Part shown: piece after piece, positions 49,059 to 58,755 of the stretch
Numbering within the stretch: the stretch's first letter is position 1
How the letters are laid out: every line of letters begins with the position of its first letter
NCBI GenBank assembly: GCA_030388825.1
Contig: CP128835.1
Coordinates: forward strand, 1,126,501 to 1,190,500
Length of the DNA stretch: 64,000 bases
Direction: 5' to 3'
Source: Rossellomorea sp. AcN35-11
GTDB lineage: Bacteria; Bacillota; Bacilli; Bacillales; Bacillaceae_B
Notes under the pieces: generated by a model
Told to the model about the DNA's origin: nothing
What the model saw: only the letters and a program-made list of their open reading frames with translations
Databases searched by the model: none
Program-made: the position numbers and the translations under genes

Positions 49059-50324
49059 ATGATGGAAGAATTAACAATCTCCAGCTTAGAAAATATGAAG
49101 CTTAAAGAGCTTTATGAGCTGGCCAAACAATACAAAGTTTCTTATTATAGTAAATTAACAAAAAAAGAATTGATTTTCGCTATCCTGAAAGTACGTGCGG
49201 AACAGGAAGGCTTCTTCTTCATGGAAGGGGTTCTTGAAATCATCCAGTCTGAGGGCTTCGGTTTCTTAAGACCGATCAACTATTCCCCAAGTTCTGAGGA
49301 TATCTACATCTCTGCCTCCCAGATCCGTCGATTCGACCTTCGTAACGGGGATAAAGTATCTGGGAAAGTGAGACCTCCGAAGGAAAACGAGCGTTACTTC
49401 GGACTCCTGCATGTGGAAATGGTCAATGGAGAAGAGCCGGAATCGGCGAAAGAACGTGTTCACTTCCCAGGGCTTACGCCTCTCTATCCTGACCGTCAAA
49501 TGACACTTGAAACAACACCGAATAAGATCTCTACGCGCATCATGGACCTCATCGCGCCAGTCGGCTTCGGACAACGTGGTTTAGTCGTGGCACCTCCTAA
49601 AGCCGGTAAAACGATGCTCATCAAGGAGATCGCAAACTCGATTACGACGAATCATCCGGAAGCGGAATTGATCATCCTTCTTATTGATGAGCGCCCGGAG
49701 GAAGTAACCGATATCGAACGTTCTGTAGAAGCGGAAGTCGTCAGCTCTACGTTTGATGAAGTACCGGAAAACCACATCAAGGTGGCAGAATTGGTACTGG
49801 AGCGTGCCATGCGTCTGGTCGAGCATAAGCGTGATGTCATCATCCTGATGGATAGTATCACTCGTTTAGCCCGTGCCTATAACCTGGTCATCCCTCCGAG
49901 TGGACGAACACTTTCCGGAGGTATCGACCCGGCAGCATTCCACCGTCCGAAGCGATTCTTCGGAGCTGCCCGTAACATTGAAGAGGGCGGAAGCTTGACG
50001 GTTCTTGCAACGGCCCTGGTCGATACAGGATCACGCATGGATGATGTCATTTATGAAGAGTTCAAAGGAACAGGTAACCTTGAACTTCATCTTGACCGTT
50101 CTCTTGCAGAGAGACGGATCTTCCCGGCCATCGATATACGTCGCTCCGGCACACGTCGAGAAGAGCTTCTGATTAAACCGGATCACCTTGAAAAGCTGTG
50201 GGCGATTCGAAAAGCCATGTCCGACCAGCCGGATTTTGCGGAGAAACTCATGCGCAAGCTGAAGCAATCAAAGACAAATGAAGAGTTTTTCAATGTGTTG
50301 ACAGAAGAGGCAAAGAAGCGTTAA
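49059..50324 (+). CDS. rho: Transcription termination factor Rho
   Basis: Rho is a hexameric RNA-dependent ATPase that terminates untranslated transcripts. The 421-residue protein has the N-terminal Rho_N helix bundle ([18 protein letters not shown]), the cold-shock-like RNA-binding domain (EGFGFLRP), Walker A PPKAGKTM and Walker [11 protein letters not shown]. Two ATGs (49059, 49062) are possible starts and the ribosome site is weak. Confidence 0.97.
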   Translation: MMEELTISSLENMKLKELYELAKQYKVSYYSKLTKKELIFAILKVRAEQEGFFFMEGVLEIIQSEGFGFLRPINYSPSSEDIYISASQIRRFDLRNGDKVSGKVRPPKENERYFGLLHVEMVNGEEPESAKERVHFPGLTPLYPDRQMTLETTPNKISTRIMDLIAPVGFGQRGLVVAPPKAGKTMLIKEIANSITTNHPEAELIILLIDERPEEVTDIERSVEAEVVSSTFDEVPENHIKVAELVLERAMRLVEHKRDVIILMDSITRLARAYNLVIPPSGRTLSGGIDPAAFHRPKRFFGAARNIEEGGSLTVLATALVDTGSRMDDVIYEEFKGTGNLELHLDRSLAERRIFPAIDIRRSGTRREELLIKPDHLEKLWAIRKAMSDQPDFAEKLMRKLKQSKTNEEFFNVLTEEAKKR

Positions 50325-50544
50325 CCTAAGGATCGAATGATTTTTCGAGGACAGTCATGTCTGGAACTTCCAATTTTTCAGGTTGCAAATATCCCTTGTC
50401 CTTGTTATAATAACATCAATGTGTTTTTAAATATGGATGTGGTAAGGGGCTGGCTATAACTCTCATGCTTATGCTCATATCACATATATCTTCGTAATAA
50501 ATTACTCTGTTTCAGATGATTCAGGGCGGAAGGAGATGAAAGTA

Positions 50545-50757
50545 ATGAAATCAGGAATTCATCCTAAGTACAACACGATCAAAGTTAGCTGTGCTTGCGG
50601 TAACGAATTTGAAACTGGTTCTGTAGCGGAAGAAATGCGCGTTGAGGTATGTTCTGAATGCCATCCATTCTACACAGGCCGTCAGAAATTCGCGGACGCT
50701 GGTGGACGTGTTGACCGTTTCAACAAAAAATACGGTATCAAACAAAAACAACAATAA
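50545..50757 (+). CDS. rpmE: Ribosomal protein L31 (zinc-binding form)
   Basis: This 70-residue L31 carries the zinc ligands [11 protein letters not shown]... [11 protein letters not shown], so it is the Cys-containing type that is replaced by YtiA under zinc limitation in B. subtilis. ATG at 50545 is best spaced from GGAAGGAG; ATG at 50536 is too close. Followed by two terminators. Confidence 0.95.
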   Translation: MKSGIHPKYNTIKVSCACGNEFETGSVAEEMRVEVCSECHPFYTGRQKFADAGGRVDRFNKKYGIKQKQQ

Positions 50758-50835
50758 TGAAGAGCCAGAAGGTCGCATCGAACCCCTTTGTGCATAGGCG
50801 CAAAAGATTCGATCGGTCCTTCTCTTCTAGCAGAA

Positions 50836-50937
50836 AAACAGGCAAGGATCTTCATGCTTGCCTGTTTTTTATTACCTTTAAAGCAAATGGTTGAAGAAAT
50901 AGAGGCAGTTCCAATTGAACTGTGCCTCTTTTTTTCT
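50836..50937 (+). terminator. Two terminators after rpmE
   Basis: AACAGGCAAG/CTTGCCTGTT with T6 (50838-50873) and AGAGGC-AGTTC/GAACT-GTGCCTCT with T8 (50901-50937). An additional GC-rich hairpin precedes them at about 50770-50822. The rest of the rpmE-tdk gap holds only the tdk leader. Confidence 0.88.
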
Positions 50938-51067
50938 GCCAAATTACAGGATTTAGAGCATGATTCCCGTACATAAAGGAATGCTTTATACTAAAAGAGT
51001 AGTCCGTATTTACTAGCAGTCAGACTGTTTATTATAGATCAATGTGTAAGGAAGGAGAGGCGCTTTC

Positions 51068-51679
51068 GTGTATGTCATGAAACAAACGGGTTGGGTAGAA
51101 GTCATTTGCGGCAGCATGTTCTCAGGGAAATCCGAGGAACTGATCCGCCGGGTACGACGCACTCAATTTGCTAAACAAGAAATTGCTGTGTATAAGCCAA
51201 AACTAGATAATCGCTATAGCGATGAGTCAGTAGTATCTCACAATGGTACTTCTGTCATCGCCAAAGCAGTAGAGAGTTCCGATGTAATCCTCGATGACCT
51301 GAATCCTGAGGTGGATGTTGTAGCTATTGATGAGGTTCAATTTTTCGACGAAGGCATTGTGGAAGTCGTCCAGAAATTAGCAAACAGCGGATACCGTGTC
51401 ATCCTCGCAGGCCTTGACCAGGATTTCCGCGGAGAGCCATTCGGTCCCATGCCGGACTTGATGTCCATTGCTGAACAAGTGACAAAGCTTCAAGCTGTTT
51501 GTGCCGTCTGCGGCTCTCCTGCCAGTCGGACCCAGCGTCTCATCAATGGTGAACCGGCTTGCTACGATGATCCCGTCATCCTCGTGGGTGCATCGGAAGC
51601 TTATGAACCAAGATGCCGTCACCACCATGAAGTGCCGACTGGAATCAGCGTGACACCAGATATGGTGAAGAAGATATAG
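51068..51679 (+). CDS. tdk: Thymidine kinase
   Basis: Type II thymidine kinase of 203 residues salvaging thymidine. It has Walker [23 protein letters not shown], and the Zn-binding [13 protein letters not shown] with a later Cys near the C terminus. GTG at 51068 is seven bases after GGAGAGG, better than ATG at 51077, and matches B. subtilis MYIMKQ... . Confidence 0.96.
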   Translation: MYVMKQTGWVEVICGSMFSGKSEELIRRVRRTQFAKQEIAVYKPKLDNRYSDESVVSHNGTSVIAKAVESSDVILDDLNPEVDVVAIDEVQFFDEGIVEVVQKLANSGYRVILAGLDQDFRGEPFGPMPDLMSIAEQVTKLQAVCAVCGSPASRTQRLINGEPACYDDPVILVGASEAYEPRCRHHHEVPTGISVTPDMVKKI

Positions 51680-51685
51680 TGAATG

Positions 51686-51710
51686 AAGTCCCTTTTAGGG
51701 GCTTTTTTTA
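51686..51710 (+). terminator. tdk terminator
   Basis: Short stem AAGTCCC / GGGGCTT with a TTTTA loop, followed by seven Ts. Confidence 0.75.
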
Positions 51711-51960
51711 TTTGAACAGGTTTCAACAGGTGCAAGGCTTTGTGAACAAATATATGCCGGATGATGAGTTTGTAGCAACGGAACTAATGAGCTTCAGGAT
51801 AGCAACAATGTTAACGAAAAGAGCTATCAAAAAACCTAATCCAATGATTCTCTTGCCCAAGTATAAAATCTTCATTTACCCTGAGATGCAAAAACCCCTC
51901 GATCTTTCTGTGCATAAGCACTTTCCTGTGGGAAATCCTAAACCCAGGAGGTGCGATAAA

Positions 51961-52413
51961 TTGAAAAAAATAATCATCGCTTTATCCTTTACGGTATTCT
52001 TTATTTTAATCACGGCTTGCGGGGTTAATCAGGAGTCGGAATACGGAATCCATGAGGATAAAAATGGTACCCGGTTCATTGATAACCGAAAACAAGTGAT
52101 GGACGAACGACAGGATCGAAGCGTCCGGAATATTACCAATGATAACCCGAATTTCCCCAACCTGACCAACAATCCAGGCACGACGTCGACAACGACAGGG
52201 GTTTATGAAGATAAGGCCCGTGAGGTTGTCAGGGAGTATACAAGCTTCGAGCCCGATGAAGTCTGGATCAATGGACAACAAATGTGGGTGACGGCCCATA
52301 CCCGGGAAGAAATGAATATGGCTGAGACGGATAAAGAAGAGGCCATGTTAAAAGAAAGATTAGAAAAAGCAATTCCAAGGTACGACATCAATGTGAAAAT
52401 CACCGAAAGATAA
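51961..52413 (+). CDS. YhcN/YlaJ-type sporulation lipoprotein
   Basis: This protein of about 150 residues starts with a lipoprotein signal peptide (KKIIIALSFTVFFILITACG). A Asn/Thr-rich linker (NPNFPNLTNNPGTTSTT) and a YhcN/YlaJ domain (YEDKAREVVREYTSFEPDEVWINGQQMWV) follow. Members are spore membrane lipoproteins of modest germination effect. TTG at 51961 follows AGGAGGTG; the frame is open upstream to 51679, but that part includes the tdk terminator and is rejected. Confidence 0.85.
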   Translation: MKKIIIALSFTVFFILITACGVNQESEYGIHEDKNGTRFIDNRKQVMDERQDRSVRNITNDNPNFPNLTNNPGTTSTTTGVYEDKAREVVREYTSFEPDEVWINGQQMWVTAHTREEMNMAETDKEEAMLKERLEKAIPRYDINVKITER

Positions 52414-52567
52414 CAAGCAGCAAGCAGGTCTCATTGCGGATCTGCTTGCACCCTGCAGACCATTTCCGTCCTTTCCATCCCCTCTGCCTATTTCCATCCA
52501 CCTTGTTTTTACATACACCATATAATATAATTAGACTGTTATGGACTAAAATTTGAGGTGAATAGCT

Positions 52568-53638
52568 GTGTTCGATCGTTTACAAGCAGTGGAAGATCGC
52601 TATGATAAGTTAAATGAACTTCTGAGCGATCCAGAAATTGTGAATGACCCAAAAAAGCTAAGAGATTATTCAAAAGAGCAATCAGATATCCAAGCAACAG
52701 TAGAAGCCTACCGCGAATATAAAGAGCTTACTCAGCAGCATAAAGACGCAAAGGCGATGCTCGATGACAAGCTTGATGCTGATATGCGTGAAATGGTGAA
52801 AGAAGAAGTTTCCGAGCTTGAAGAACAAATTGAAGCGTTGGAAGCCCGTTTGAAGATATTATTGATCCCTAAAGACCCGAATGATGATAAGAACGTCATC
52901 ATGGAGGTGCGCGGAGCTGCCGGAGGAGATGAAGCAGCCCTGTTTGCAGGTGATTTATACCGTATGTACAGCCGTTATGCAGAATCTCAAGGCTGGAAGA
53001 TCGAGATCATGGAAGCGAACTCTACTGGTGTCGGTGGATATAAAGAGATTATTTTCATGATTAATGGAAATGGCGCATTCTCCAAGATGAAGTACGAAAA
53101 CGGGGCGCACCGTGTGCAGCGCGTACCTGAAACTGAATCCGGGGGACGTATCCATACGTCGACGGCAACGGTTGCCTGTCTGCCTGAAGCAGAAGAAGTC
53201 GAAGTGGACATCCACGATAAAGACATCCGTGTAGACACGTTTGCATCAAGCGGACCGGGAGGACAAAGTGTTAACACGACCATGTCAGCCGTTCGCTTGA
53301 CTCACCTTCCGACAGGTGTGGTCGTGTCATGTCAGGATGAAAAATCGCAAATCAAGAATAAGGAAAAAGCAATGAAAGTACTCCGTGCCCGCGTTTACGA
53401 TAAATTCCAACGTGAAGTACAGGCTGAATACGATGCAAACCGTAAATCTGCCGTTGGTACCGGTGACCGTTCCGAACGTATCCGTACGTACAATTTCCCA
53501 CAAAACCGCGTAACGGATCACCGAATCGGACTGACGATCCAAAAGCTTGACCAAATTCTTGAAGGCAAGATGGATGAAGTCATCGATGCGTTAATCATTG
53601 AAGACCAATCCAAGCTTCTAGAGAGACTGGAAGAGTAG
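52568..53638 (+). CDS. prfA: Peptide chain release factor 1
   Basis: RF1 reads UAA and UAG stop codons and triggers peptide release. The 356-residue protein has an N-terminal coiled region and the GGQ motif in [20 protein letters not shown]. The C-terminal release-factor domain is complete. GTG at 52568 follows GAGGTG. It overlaps functionally with prmC, which begins three bases after the stop. Confidence 0.97.
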   Translation: MFDRLQAVEDRYDKLNELLSDPEIVNDPKKLRDYSKEQSDIQATVEAYREYKELTQQHKDAKAMLDDKLDADMREMVKEEVSELEEQIEALEARLKILLIPKDPNDDKNVIMEVRGAAGGDEAALFAGDLYRMYSRYAESQGWKIEIMEANSTGVGGYKEIIFMINGNGAFSKMKYENGAHRVQRVPETESGGRIHTSTATVACLPEAEEVEVDIHDKDIRVDTFASSGPGGQSVNTTMSAVRLTHLPTGVVVSCQDEKSQIKNKEKAMKVLRARVYDKFQREVQAEYDANRKSAVGTGDRSERIRTYNFPQNRVTDHRIGLTIQKLDQILEGKMDEVIDALIIEDQSKLLERLEE

Positions 53639-53640
53639 GC

Positions 53641-54507
53641 ATGGTGACGGTATTTGAAGCCCTGAAATGGGCTTCTTCTTTTTTAGTTGAAAATGGCCGC
53701 GATGAAAATGTGGGAGAAATCTATTTGCGGCATATCATGGGGATGTCCCGTTCACAGCTTTTTGCTGAACAGCGGAGGTCCGTCCCTCAGGAGAAGTGGG
53801 AAGAATTCCAGGCTGGGATCTGGGAACATGCCGGCGGGGTGCCGATCCAGCATATTATCGGACATGAAGAGTTTTATGGCCGGCAGTTTGTGGTGAATGA
53901 GCATGTGCTGATTCCGAGACCAGAAACGGAAGAATTGATCTATTATGGATTAGGGAAGATGAAGGATCTGTTCAGTGAAAAGGTTACCACGTTGCAGGCT
54001 GCCGATGTTGGAACGGGAAGCGGAGCGATTGGGGTTTCCCTGAAGCTGGAAGCGGACCGGTGGCCGCTGGATATGATGGCAGTCGATATTTCCAGTGAAG
54101 CTCTCGCGGTTGCCCGTAAAAATAGTGAGAGACTCGGTGCGGACATTCGCTTTTTTGAAGGGGACTTACTGCAGCCGTTGATTGGAGAAGGAGTGAAGCT
54201 CGATATCCTTTTATCCAATCCTCCCTATATTCCCCTTATGGATCGTGAAACGCTGTCCGATGTCGTCATTGAGCATGAACCGGAACTCGCCCTTTTTGGC
54301 GGCGAAGATGGGTATGATTTATACAAAAGACTGATGGATGAACTTCCTTTAGTCATGAATGAAAGATGTCTGATCGGTTTTGAAGTCGGAGTCGGTCAGG
54401 GAGAGACGGTTGCGGACTTATTACGGGAAACCTTCCGTGATGCGGAAGTAGAAGTCGTCCATGATATCAATGGAAAAGACCGCATGGTGTTTTGTGTGAG
54501 AAAATAA
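53641..54507 (+). CDS. prmC: Release factor glutamine methyltransferase PrmC
   Basis: PrmC methylates the Gln of the GGQ motif of release factors, here encoded next door. The 288-residue protein has the N-terminal helical domain, GTGSGAIGVSL for SAM binding and NPPYIPL for substrate Gln. The codons for RRSVPQE at 53771-53791 contain an exact copy of the dispersed repeat GGTCCGTCCC, without lengthening the protein. A terminator follows. Confidence 0.95.
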   Translation: MVTVFEALKWASSFLVENGRDENVGEIYLRHIMGMSRSQLFAEQRRSVPQEKWEEFQAGIWEHAGGVPIQHIIGHEEFYGRQFVVNEHVLIPRPETEELIYYGLGKMKDLFSEKVTTLQAADVGTGSGAIGVSLKLEADRWPLDMMAVDISSEALAVARKNSERLGADIRFFEGDLLQPLIGEGVKLDILLSNPPYIPLMDRETLSDVVIEHEPELALFGGEDGYDLYKRLMDELPLVMNERCLIGFEVGVGQGETVADLLRETFRDAEVEVVHDINGKDRMVFCVRK

Positions 54508-54516
54508 AAATGTCGG

Positions 54517-54547
54517 CCCTCGATTTGTCTGATCGGGGGTTTTTTAT
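54517..54547 (+). terminator. prmC terminator
   Basis: CCCTCGAT and ATCGGGGG form the stem, followed by TTTTTT. The remaining gap to spoIIR (to 54802) is AT-rich without a recognised promoter. Confidence 0.85.
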
Positions 54548-54802
54548 ACTGAAAAGGTGAGATTTTTGGAATCCTGAAGTTCAAATGGAGTAAATGTTCC
54601 CGAGCATTCCTGATTTCTTATGACTCCCTTCACTATTATTTTCAACTTTCCACGATTTGTTTTCAAAAATAGATTTTTATTTTCAATTCCTGAGATTTTA
54701 GTTTCAAAACAGGATATTGCAAAATTTCATATCATAAATGTTATTTTACTAGTTTAAGATTTCCCCATCTTGACGAGACTGTGTTACTGAGGGGGAGATA
54801 AA

Positions 54803-55639
54803 ATGAAAACAAAACAAACGGTTTTATTATATATCGTGATTCTATCGTTAGGAACGATTTTAAGTTTATATATACCGAAGCATGAGATGGCGGCTCAGGA
54901 GACGATGGTAATTCCCGAAGAGGCAATTCGGCTCAGGATTCTGGCAAACAGTGACTTGGAGGCGGATCAGCAGGTAAAAAGGATTGTCCGTGATGAAGTC
55001 AACAAAGAGATTACAAAATGGGTGGCGACTCTTACTTCCCAGGAAGAAGCGAAGTCAGTCATTCAGTCAGGGCTACCGCAGCTTCAGACCATCGCAGAAG
55101 AGGTTATGGCACAAGAAGGACTCGATCAATCAGTGAAAATCGACTTCGGAAAAGTGGCGTTCCCGACTAAATTATACGGTCAGTACCTGTATCCTGCAGG
55201 AGAATATGAAGCGGTATTGATTACACTTGGGGAAGGAAAAGGCGCGAACTGGTGGTGTGTACTCTACCCGCCTCTATGCTTCCTGGATTTCTCCACTGGA
55301 AATGCCGTAAGAAGCCCAGGCTTTGAAACAAAAGTAGAAGCCAGTGGTCATGAGGTGACAGAAGTGGATCCTGAAGATGAGAAAGAAATCCCTCAACTTG
55401 CTTCAGAAGAAACAGTGGAAGAGATTCCTGTAACGGATGAGGCTGCTTATAAAGTAGTCGAATCTGAAACGGTGGAAGCGGAAGTGTCGGAAGAGCTGCC
55501 TGTCATAGAAAGTGATGACGAAGAAATTCAGTCGAATGCGGAACAGGAAGAGCCTGGCTTCGTTGCAGAAGGAGAAGAGGAAGAAGTAGAGGTCCGCTTT
55601 TTCGTAGTCGACCTGATCAAAGGAATCTTCAAAAAGTAA
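54803..55639 (+). CDS. spoIIR: Stage II sporulation protein R (SpoIIR) with acidic tail
   Basis: SpoIIR is secreted from the forespore and signals SpoIIGA to process pro-sigma-E. The 278-residue protein has an N-terminal membrane/signal segment (VLLYIVILSLGTILSLYI), the SpoIIR domain (IRLRILANSDLEADQQVKR... WWCVLYPPLCFLDFSTGNAV), then a long Glu/Asp/Val-rich tail (about residues 190-265). B. subtilis SpoIIR is about 224 residues, so the acidic tail is an extension here. ATG at 54803 follows GAGGGGGAG. Confidence 0.95.
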   Translation: MKTKQTVLLYIVILSLGTILSLYIPKHEMAAQETMVIPEEAIRLRILANSDLEADQQVKRIVRDEVNKEITKWVATLTSQEEAKSVIQSGLPQLQTIAEEVMAQEGLDQSVKIDFGKVAFPTKLYGQYLYPAGEYEAVLITLGEGKGANWWCVLYPPLCFLDFSTGNAVRSPGFETKVEASGHEVTEVDPEDEKEIPQLASEETVEEIPVTDEAAYKVVESETVEAEVSEELPVIESDDEEIQSNAEQEEPGFVAEGEEEEVEVRFFVVDLIKGIFKK

Positions 55640-55640
55640 C

Positions 55641-55674
55641 AGAGCTTCATCCAATGAGATGAAGCTTTTTTTTC
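55641..55674 (+). terminator. spoIIR terminator
   Basis: AGCTTCATC and GATGAAGCT form a perfect stem, followed by eight Ts. Confidence 0.92.
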
Positions 55675-55778
55675 GTTCAATCGAAATCTAGTTTTCTAGT
55701 ATTTTTCACATGGCGGGTTCTATTCTCTCATTCCCCTCATACATTAATACTAGGCAACACCAGTAAAAGGAGGACGAA

Positions 55779-56222
55779 ATGATGTTAAAAGTGATTCGCC
55801 AGGCAACGCAGGAAGATATTTGGGAAGTAACAGCCTTCTTAAAAAAAGCGGGATTAAGCACAGAAGGCATTCATAATAGTGTTGATTGCTTTTTAGTAGT
55901 GGAAGACTCAGAGAAGCAGTTAATCGGAACTCTTGGGATTGAAGTCCAGGAGGAAGTGGGCCTGCTCCGCTCACTCGTTGTGACTTCCTCCTTTGACAGC
56001 GAAGAATTGTTTGCTCTCTTCCAAGAGATATTAAAACTGGCGAAAGAAAAAGAGCTTTCCCGGCTTTATTTAATCTCCAACCGGAGAGCATCCCTGCAAT
56101 TCTTTGATCTCCTTGGTTTTCAACAGGAAAAGGACCCTTTTGTAGAGGATCTTAAGAATTTTGTTCATGCCCAAAAGTTATCCACAGTGGATAACTGCAT
56201 TACGATGAGACTGGATCTTTAA
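55779..56222 (+). CDS. ywlB: GNAT-family N-acetyltransferase YwlB
   Basis: This 147-residue protein has a GNAT-like pattern (IRQATQEDIWEVTAFLKKAGLS at the N terminus, GLLRSLVV around motif A, YLISNRRASLQFFDLLGFQ near motif B). It matches YwlB, between spoIIR and ywlC as in B. subtilis. Its 3' end contains two opposed DnaA boxes (56178-56194). The substrate is unknown. AAAAGGAGG precedes two ATGs. Confidence 0.85.
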   Translation: MMLKVIRQATQEDIWEVTAFLKKAGLSTEGIHNSVDCFLVVEDSEKQLIGTLGIEVQEEVGLLRSLVVTSSFDSEELFALFQEILKLAKEKELSRLYLISNRRASLQFFDLLGFQQEKDPFVEDLKNFVHAQKLSTVDNCITMRLDL

Positions 56223-56640
56223 GGTTTTCGACAAATTCCTTCATCCTTACATGCATTGGCAATGGCAGTCCCCCCTAAGGTTGGACCCTTTCACATGTGA
56301 AAGGGTTCAGTTTTTTTGTGCGTACTATTCGACAAAATACGAGATGCAGCGTTTTCATAGTAAAAATTTCTTTTTTCAGAATTATTCACATCATCCACAG
56401 ATTTATCCACAAACTGTAGAGGATTATTCACGTTTTGTGGACAATACTTGAGAAATTGGTTGGTTTCTTTTATACTTTCAAAAGAGAAAGAAGGAAGAAC
56501 GCTTGTGAATTCAGGATTTCTTAACATATATAGAATCGATTAAGTGTTGATAGAAAAAGGTGGATGACGGAAATGATGAAACATTGGATTGTGGAAAGTG
56601 ATGTGGATAAAGGTGAAAGTTATCCACAAATTGTGGATGC
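56178..56640. promoter_or_regulatory. DnaA-box cluster across ywlB 3' end, intergenic region and ywlC 5' end
   Basis: Perfect TTATCCACA boxes occur at 56178-56186, 56403-56411, 56602-56610 (reverse) and 56620-56628. Near-consensus boxes include TTATTCACA 56382-56390, TCATCCACA 56391-56399, TTATTCACG 56424-56432, and reverse copies at 56186-56194, 56436-56444 and 56632-56640. I recall that B. subtilis has a DnaA-binding cluster at ywlC outside oriC that titrates DnaA. Two Spo0A boxes (56227-56235, 56328-56337, minus strand) are interspersed. Confidence 0.9.
56281..56319 (+). terminator. ywlB terminator
   Basis: ACCCTTTCACA and TGTGAAAGGGT form a perfect palindromic stem, followed by seven Ts. 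Confidence 0.88.
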
Positions 56641-57613
56641 AGCGAAGGTTCTTCAACAGAATGAAGTGGTGGCCTTTCCGACAGAGACCGTTTATGGTCT
56701 TGGTGCGAATGCGAAATCGGATCGTGCTGTAGAGAAAATTTTCGAAGCGAAGGGGAGACCGTCGGATAATCCACTGATTGTCCACATATCAAATCGTGAT
56801 CAGCTGGAAGAACTGGTGGCGGAAGTTCCAGATGTTGCAGCGAACCTTATCGATGCCTTTTGGCCTGGTCCGTTAACCATTATTTTTAAAAATAAGAAAA
56901 ATGTATTTTCCGAAAAAGTAACAGCTGGGTTGCCGTCCGTCGGAATCCGTATGCCGGATCATCCTGTTGCCCTGGCCATCATTGAAGCATCTGGCCTTCC
57001 GATTGCGGCACCAAGCGCAAACCGCTCGGGAAAACCAAGTCCGACAACGGCACAGCATGTCATCGACGACTTGGAAAATCGGATCGCCGGAGTGGTCGAT
57101 GGTGGGGAAACGGGTGTTGGCGTTGAGTCGACGGTAGTGGATTGCACAGGGCCAAGCCCCATTATTTTACGTCCCGGCGGAGTCACAAAAGAACAGCTCG
57201 AAGAAGTGGTGGGAACAGTGGAAGTGGACCCATCTCTTAAAGAAGGAAAAGGTGCTCCGAAATCTCCAGGTATGAAATACACCCACTATGCTCCGGATGC
57301 TCCGGTTTATTTGGTTGATGGTTCGAGAAGCGACCTTCAATTATTAGTCGATAACAAAAAAGCCGAAGGACTCAAAGTCGGTGTGTTAACGACAGAAGAA
57401 TATGTGAATGACTTTCAGGCAGATGTTATCCTGTCTGTCGGCAGGAGGGATGACCTCAGTACTGTCGCTCAGAATCTCTATGATACCCTGCGCGCTTTCA
57501 ATAGAAGTGATGTAGATATTATTTTCAGTGAGATGTTTCCTGAAGAAGGTGTTGGCCTCGCCATCATGAACCGCCTTCAGAAAGCGGCCGGATACCGTGT
57601 AGTGAAAGAATAA
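56573..57613 (+). CDS. tsaC: Threonylcarbamoyl-AMP synthase YwlC (Sua5/TsaC)
   Basis: It makes threonylcarbamoyl-AMP for t6A37 modification of ANN-decoding tRNAs. The product of about 346 residues is the long Sua5 form. It has the YrdC domain (VVAFPTETVYGLGANAKSD, KGRPSDNPLIVHI, PSANRSGKPSPTT) and a C-terminal Sua5 domain (SPGMKYTHYAPDAP). ATG at 56573 is preferred because ATG 56564 abuts the AAGGTGG site. DnaA boxes overlap its first codons. Confidence 0.95.
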   Translation: MMKHWIVESDVDKGESYPQIVDAAKVLQQNEVVAFPTETVYGLGANAKSDRAVEKIFEAKGRPSDNPLIVHISNRDQLEELVAEVPDVAANLIDAFWPGPLTIIFKNKKNVFSEKVTAGLPSVGIRMPDHPVALAIIEASGLPIAAPSANRSGKPSPTTAQHVIDDLENRIAGVVDGGETGVGVESTVVDCTGPSPIILRPGGVTKEQLEEVVGTVEVDPSLKEGKGAPKSPGMKYTHYAPDAPVYLVDGSRSDLQLLVDNKKAEGLKVGVLTTEEYVNDFQADVILSVGRRDDLSTVAQNLYDTLRAFNRSDVDIIFSEMFPEEGVGLAIMNRLQKAAGYRVVKE

Positions 57614-57623
57614 CGAAATGTTC

Positions 57624-57661
57624 TCCCCCTGTGGTTTAAAGAAACTGCAGGGGGTTTTTTG
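57624..57661 (+). terminator. ywlC terminator
   Basis: CCCCCTG and CAGGGGG form the stem, followed by TTTTTT. Confidence 0.88.
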
Positions 57662-57776
57662 TGCAGGGGCAATATAGGAGTGATGTCTCGTCTCCGAAGT
57701 TATTTATCATTCTAATTCCCGTTGGACGTGCATACATTTGTTCTGTAGGCATGTCCGGAGGGGGATAAGAACAAAA

Positions 57777-58331
57777 ATGACAACGATTATAGGAGAATTG
57801 ATTACCTTAATGTTAATGGCATTTGCTCTTGGGATGGATGCCTTTTCCATCGGGATCGGGATGGGTATGTTTCAGCTGAGATTAAAGCAAATCTTATATA
57901 TAGGATTGGTCGTCGGCATCTTTCATGTTTGGATGCCCCTCTTCGGGATGATGACAGGGAAGTTTTTATCGGAAACGTTCGGCTCATTTGCGGCTTATGC
58001 CGGGGGGGGCCTCATGATCATTTTGGGTGCGCAGATGTTTATGTCGAGCTTCAAGGAAGAGGAAGCAACCCTTATTTCCCCTGTAGGATTCGGCTTGGTA
58101 CTCTTTGCATTGAGTGTCAGCCTGGACAGTTTCTCAGTTGGCTTGACCCTGGGGATCTTCGGGGCGAGAACGGCGGTTGCGCTCATTTGTTTTGGAATCG
58201 CTGCGACGGTGCTGACCTGGACCGGTTTACTGATTGGCCGGAAATTCCAGGGGGTGCTGGGGGCGTATAGCGAAGCTCTGGGCGGAAGCATCTTGTTCGC
58301 GTTTGGGATTAAGCTGCTGCTGCCATTGTAA
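57777..58331 (+). CDS. mntP: Manganese efflux pump MntP
   Basis: MntP exports Mn(II). The 184-residue protein has six transmembrane helices and the paired DUF204 motifs with Asp: [14 protein letters not shown] and [19 protein letters not shown] at 57777 follows GGAGGGGG. A hairpin GGACGTGC.../GCATGTCC (about 57723-57755) lies just before the ribosome site. No yybP-ykoY Mn riboswitch consensus was recognised. Confidence 0.93.
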   Translation: MTTIIGELITLMLMAFALGMDAFSIGIGMGMFQLRLKQILYIGLVVGIFHVWMPLFGMMTGKFLSETFGSFAAYAGGGLMIILGAQMFMSSFKEEEATLISPVGFGLVLFALSVSLDSFSVGLTLGIFGARTAVALICFGIAATVLTWTGLLIGRKFQGVLGAYSEALGGSILFAFGIKLLLPL

Positions 58332-58418
58332 TGAAGGAAGAGTGAATTTTTGAAATGGATGGAAGGTCCGTCCCTTGGGGTGGGCTTTTTAATTATGTTA
58401 ATCAACCCTGACGGAGAC

Positions 58419-58680
58419 GCCTGCGCTTTTCGATTGTCCAGCTCCGTCGGCTAGTCCCTCGAGGTCATAAGCTGAACAGATCAAAAAGGCAAAGAACGCC
58501 TTTCCGCTCTGTTCAGCTTATGCTTGTCGGGCCTGACCAAGCCGCCTGCGCTTTTCTTGGTCCAGCTCCGTCGGCTAGAGGCTCGAGGTCTTAAGTCAAG
58601 CCGACCAAAAAGGCAAAAAACGCCTTTCCGGTCGACTCGCCTTAAGCATGTCGCCTCTGACCAAGCCGCCTGCGCTTTTC
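58419..58680. repeat. Two tandem ~125-bp structured repeat units
   Basis: GCCTGCGCTTTTC occurs at 58419, 58544 and 58668, framing two units. Each contains GTCCAGCTCCGTCGGCTAG, TCGAGGTC, a long stem with an inner AAGGC/GCCTT hairpin, and TGTCG...CTGACCAAGCC. In unit 1 the stem CATAAGCTGAACAGA/TCTGTTCAGCTTATG is perfect. In unit 2 it is CTTAAGTCAAGCCGACC with GGTCGACTCGCCTTAAG. The stem sequences differ but pairing is kept. I recall related sequences dispersed in Bacillaceae. It fills most of the mntP-ywlE gap. Confidence 0.88.
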
Positions 58681-58755
58681 TTTTTGTATTCTTTGTGAAT
58701 GGGCTAGGTGAGGTTTGGAAAATATTTTATAATAGGCTGTAAGGAGGTTGACGTG

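Noticed and set aside
51679-51960. N-terminal extension of the YhcN-like lipoprotein
   Set aside because: It includes the tdk terminator and would bury the lipoprotein signal peptide; TTG at 51961 has a good ribosome site.
57661-57776. yybP-ykoY manganese riboswitch upstream of mntP
   Set aside because: Only a simple hairpin before the ribosome site is visible; the conserved aptamer sequence was not found.
58524-58742. Open frame across the tandem repeats
   Set aside because: It is composed of repeat sequence and has no ribosome site or homology-like texture.
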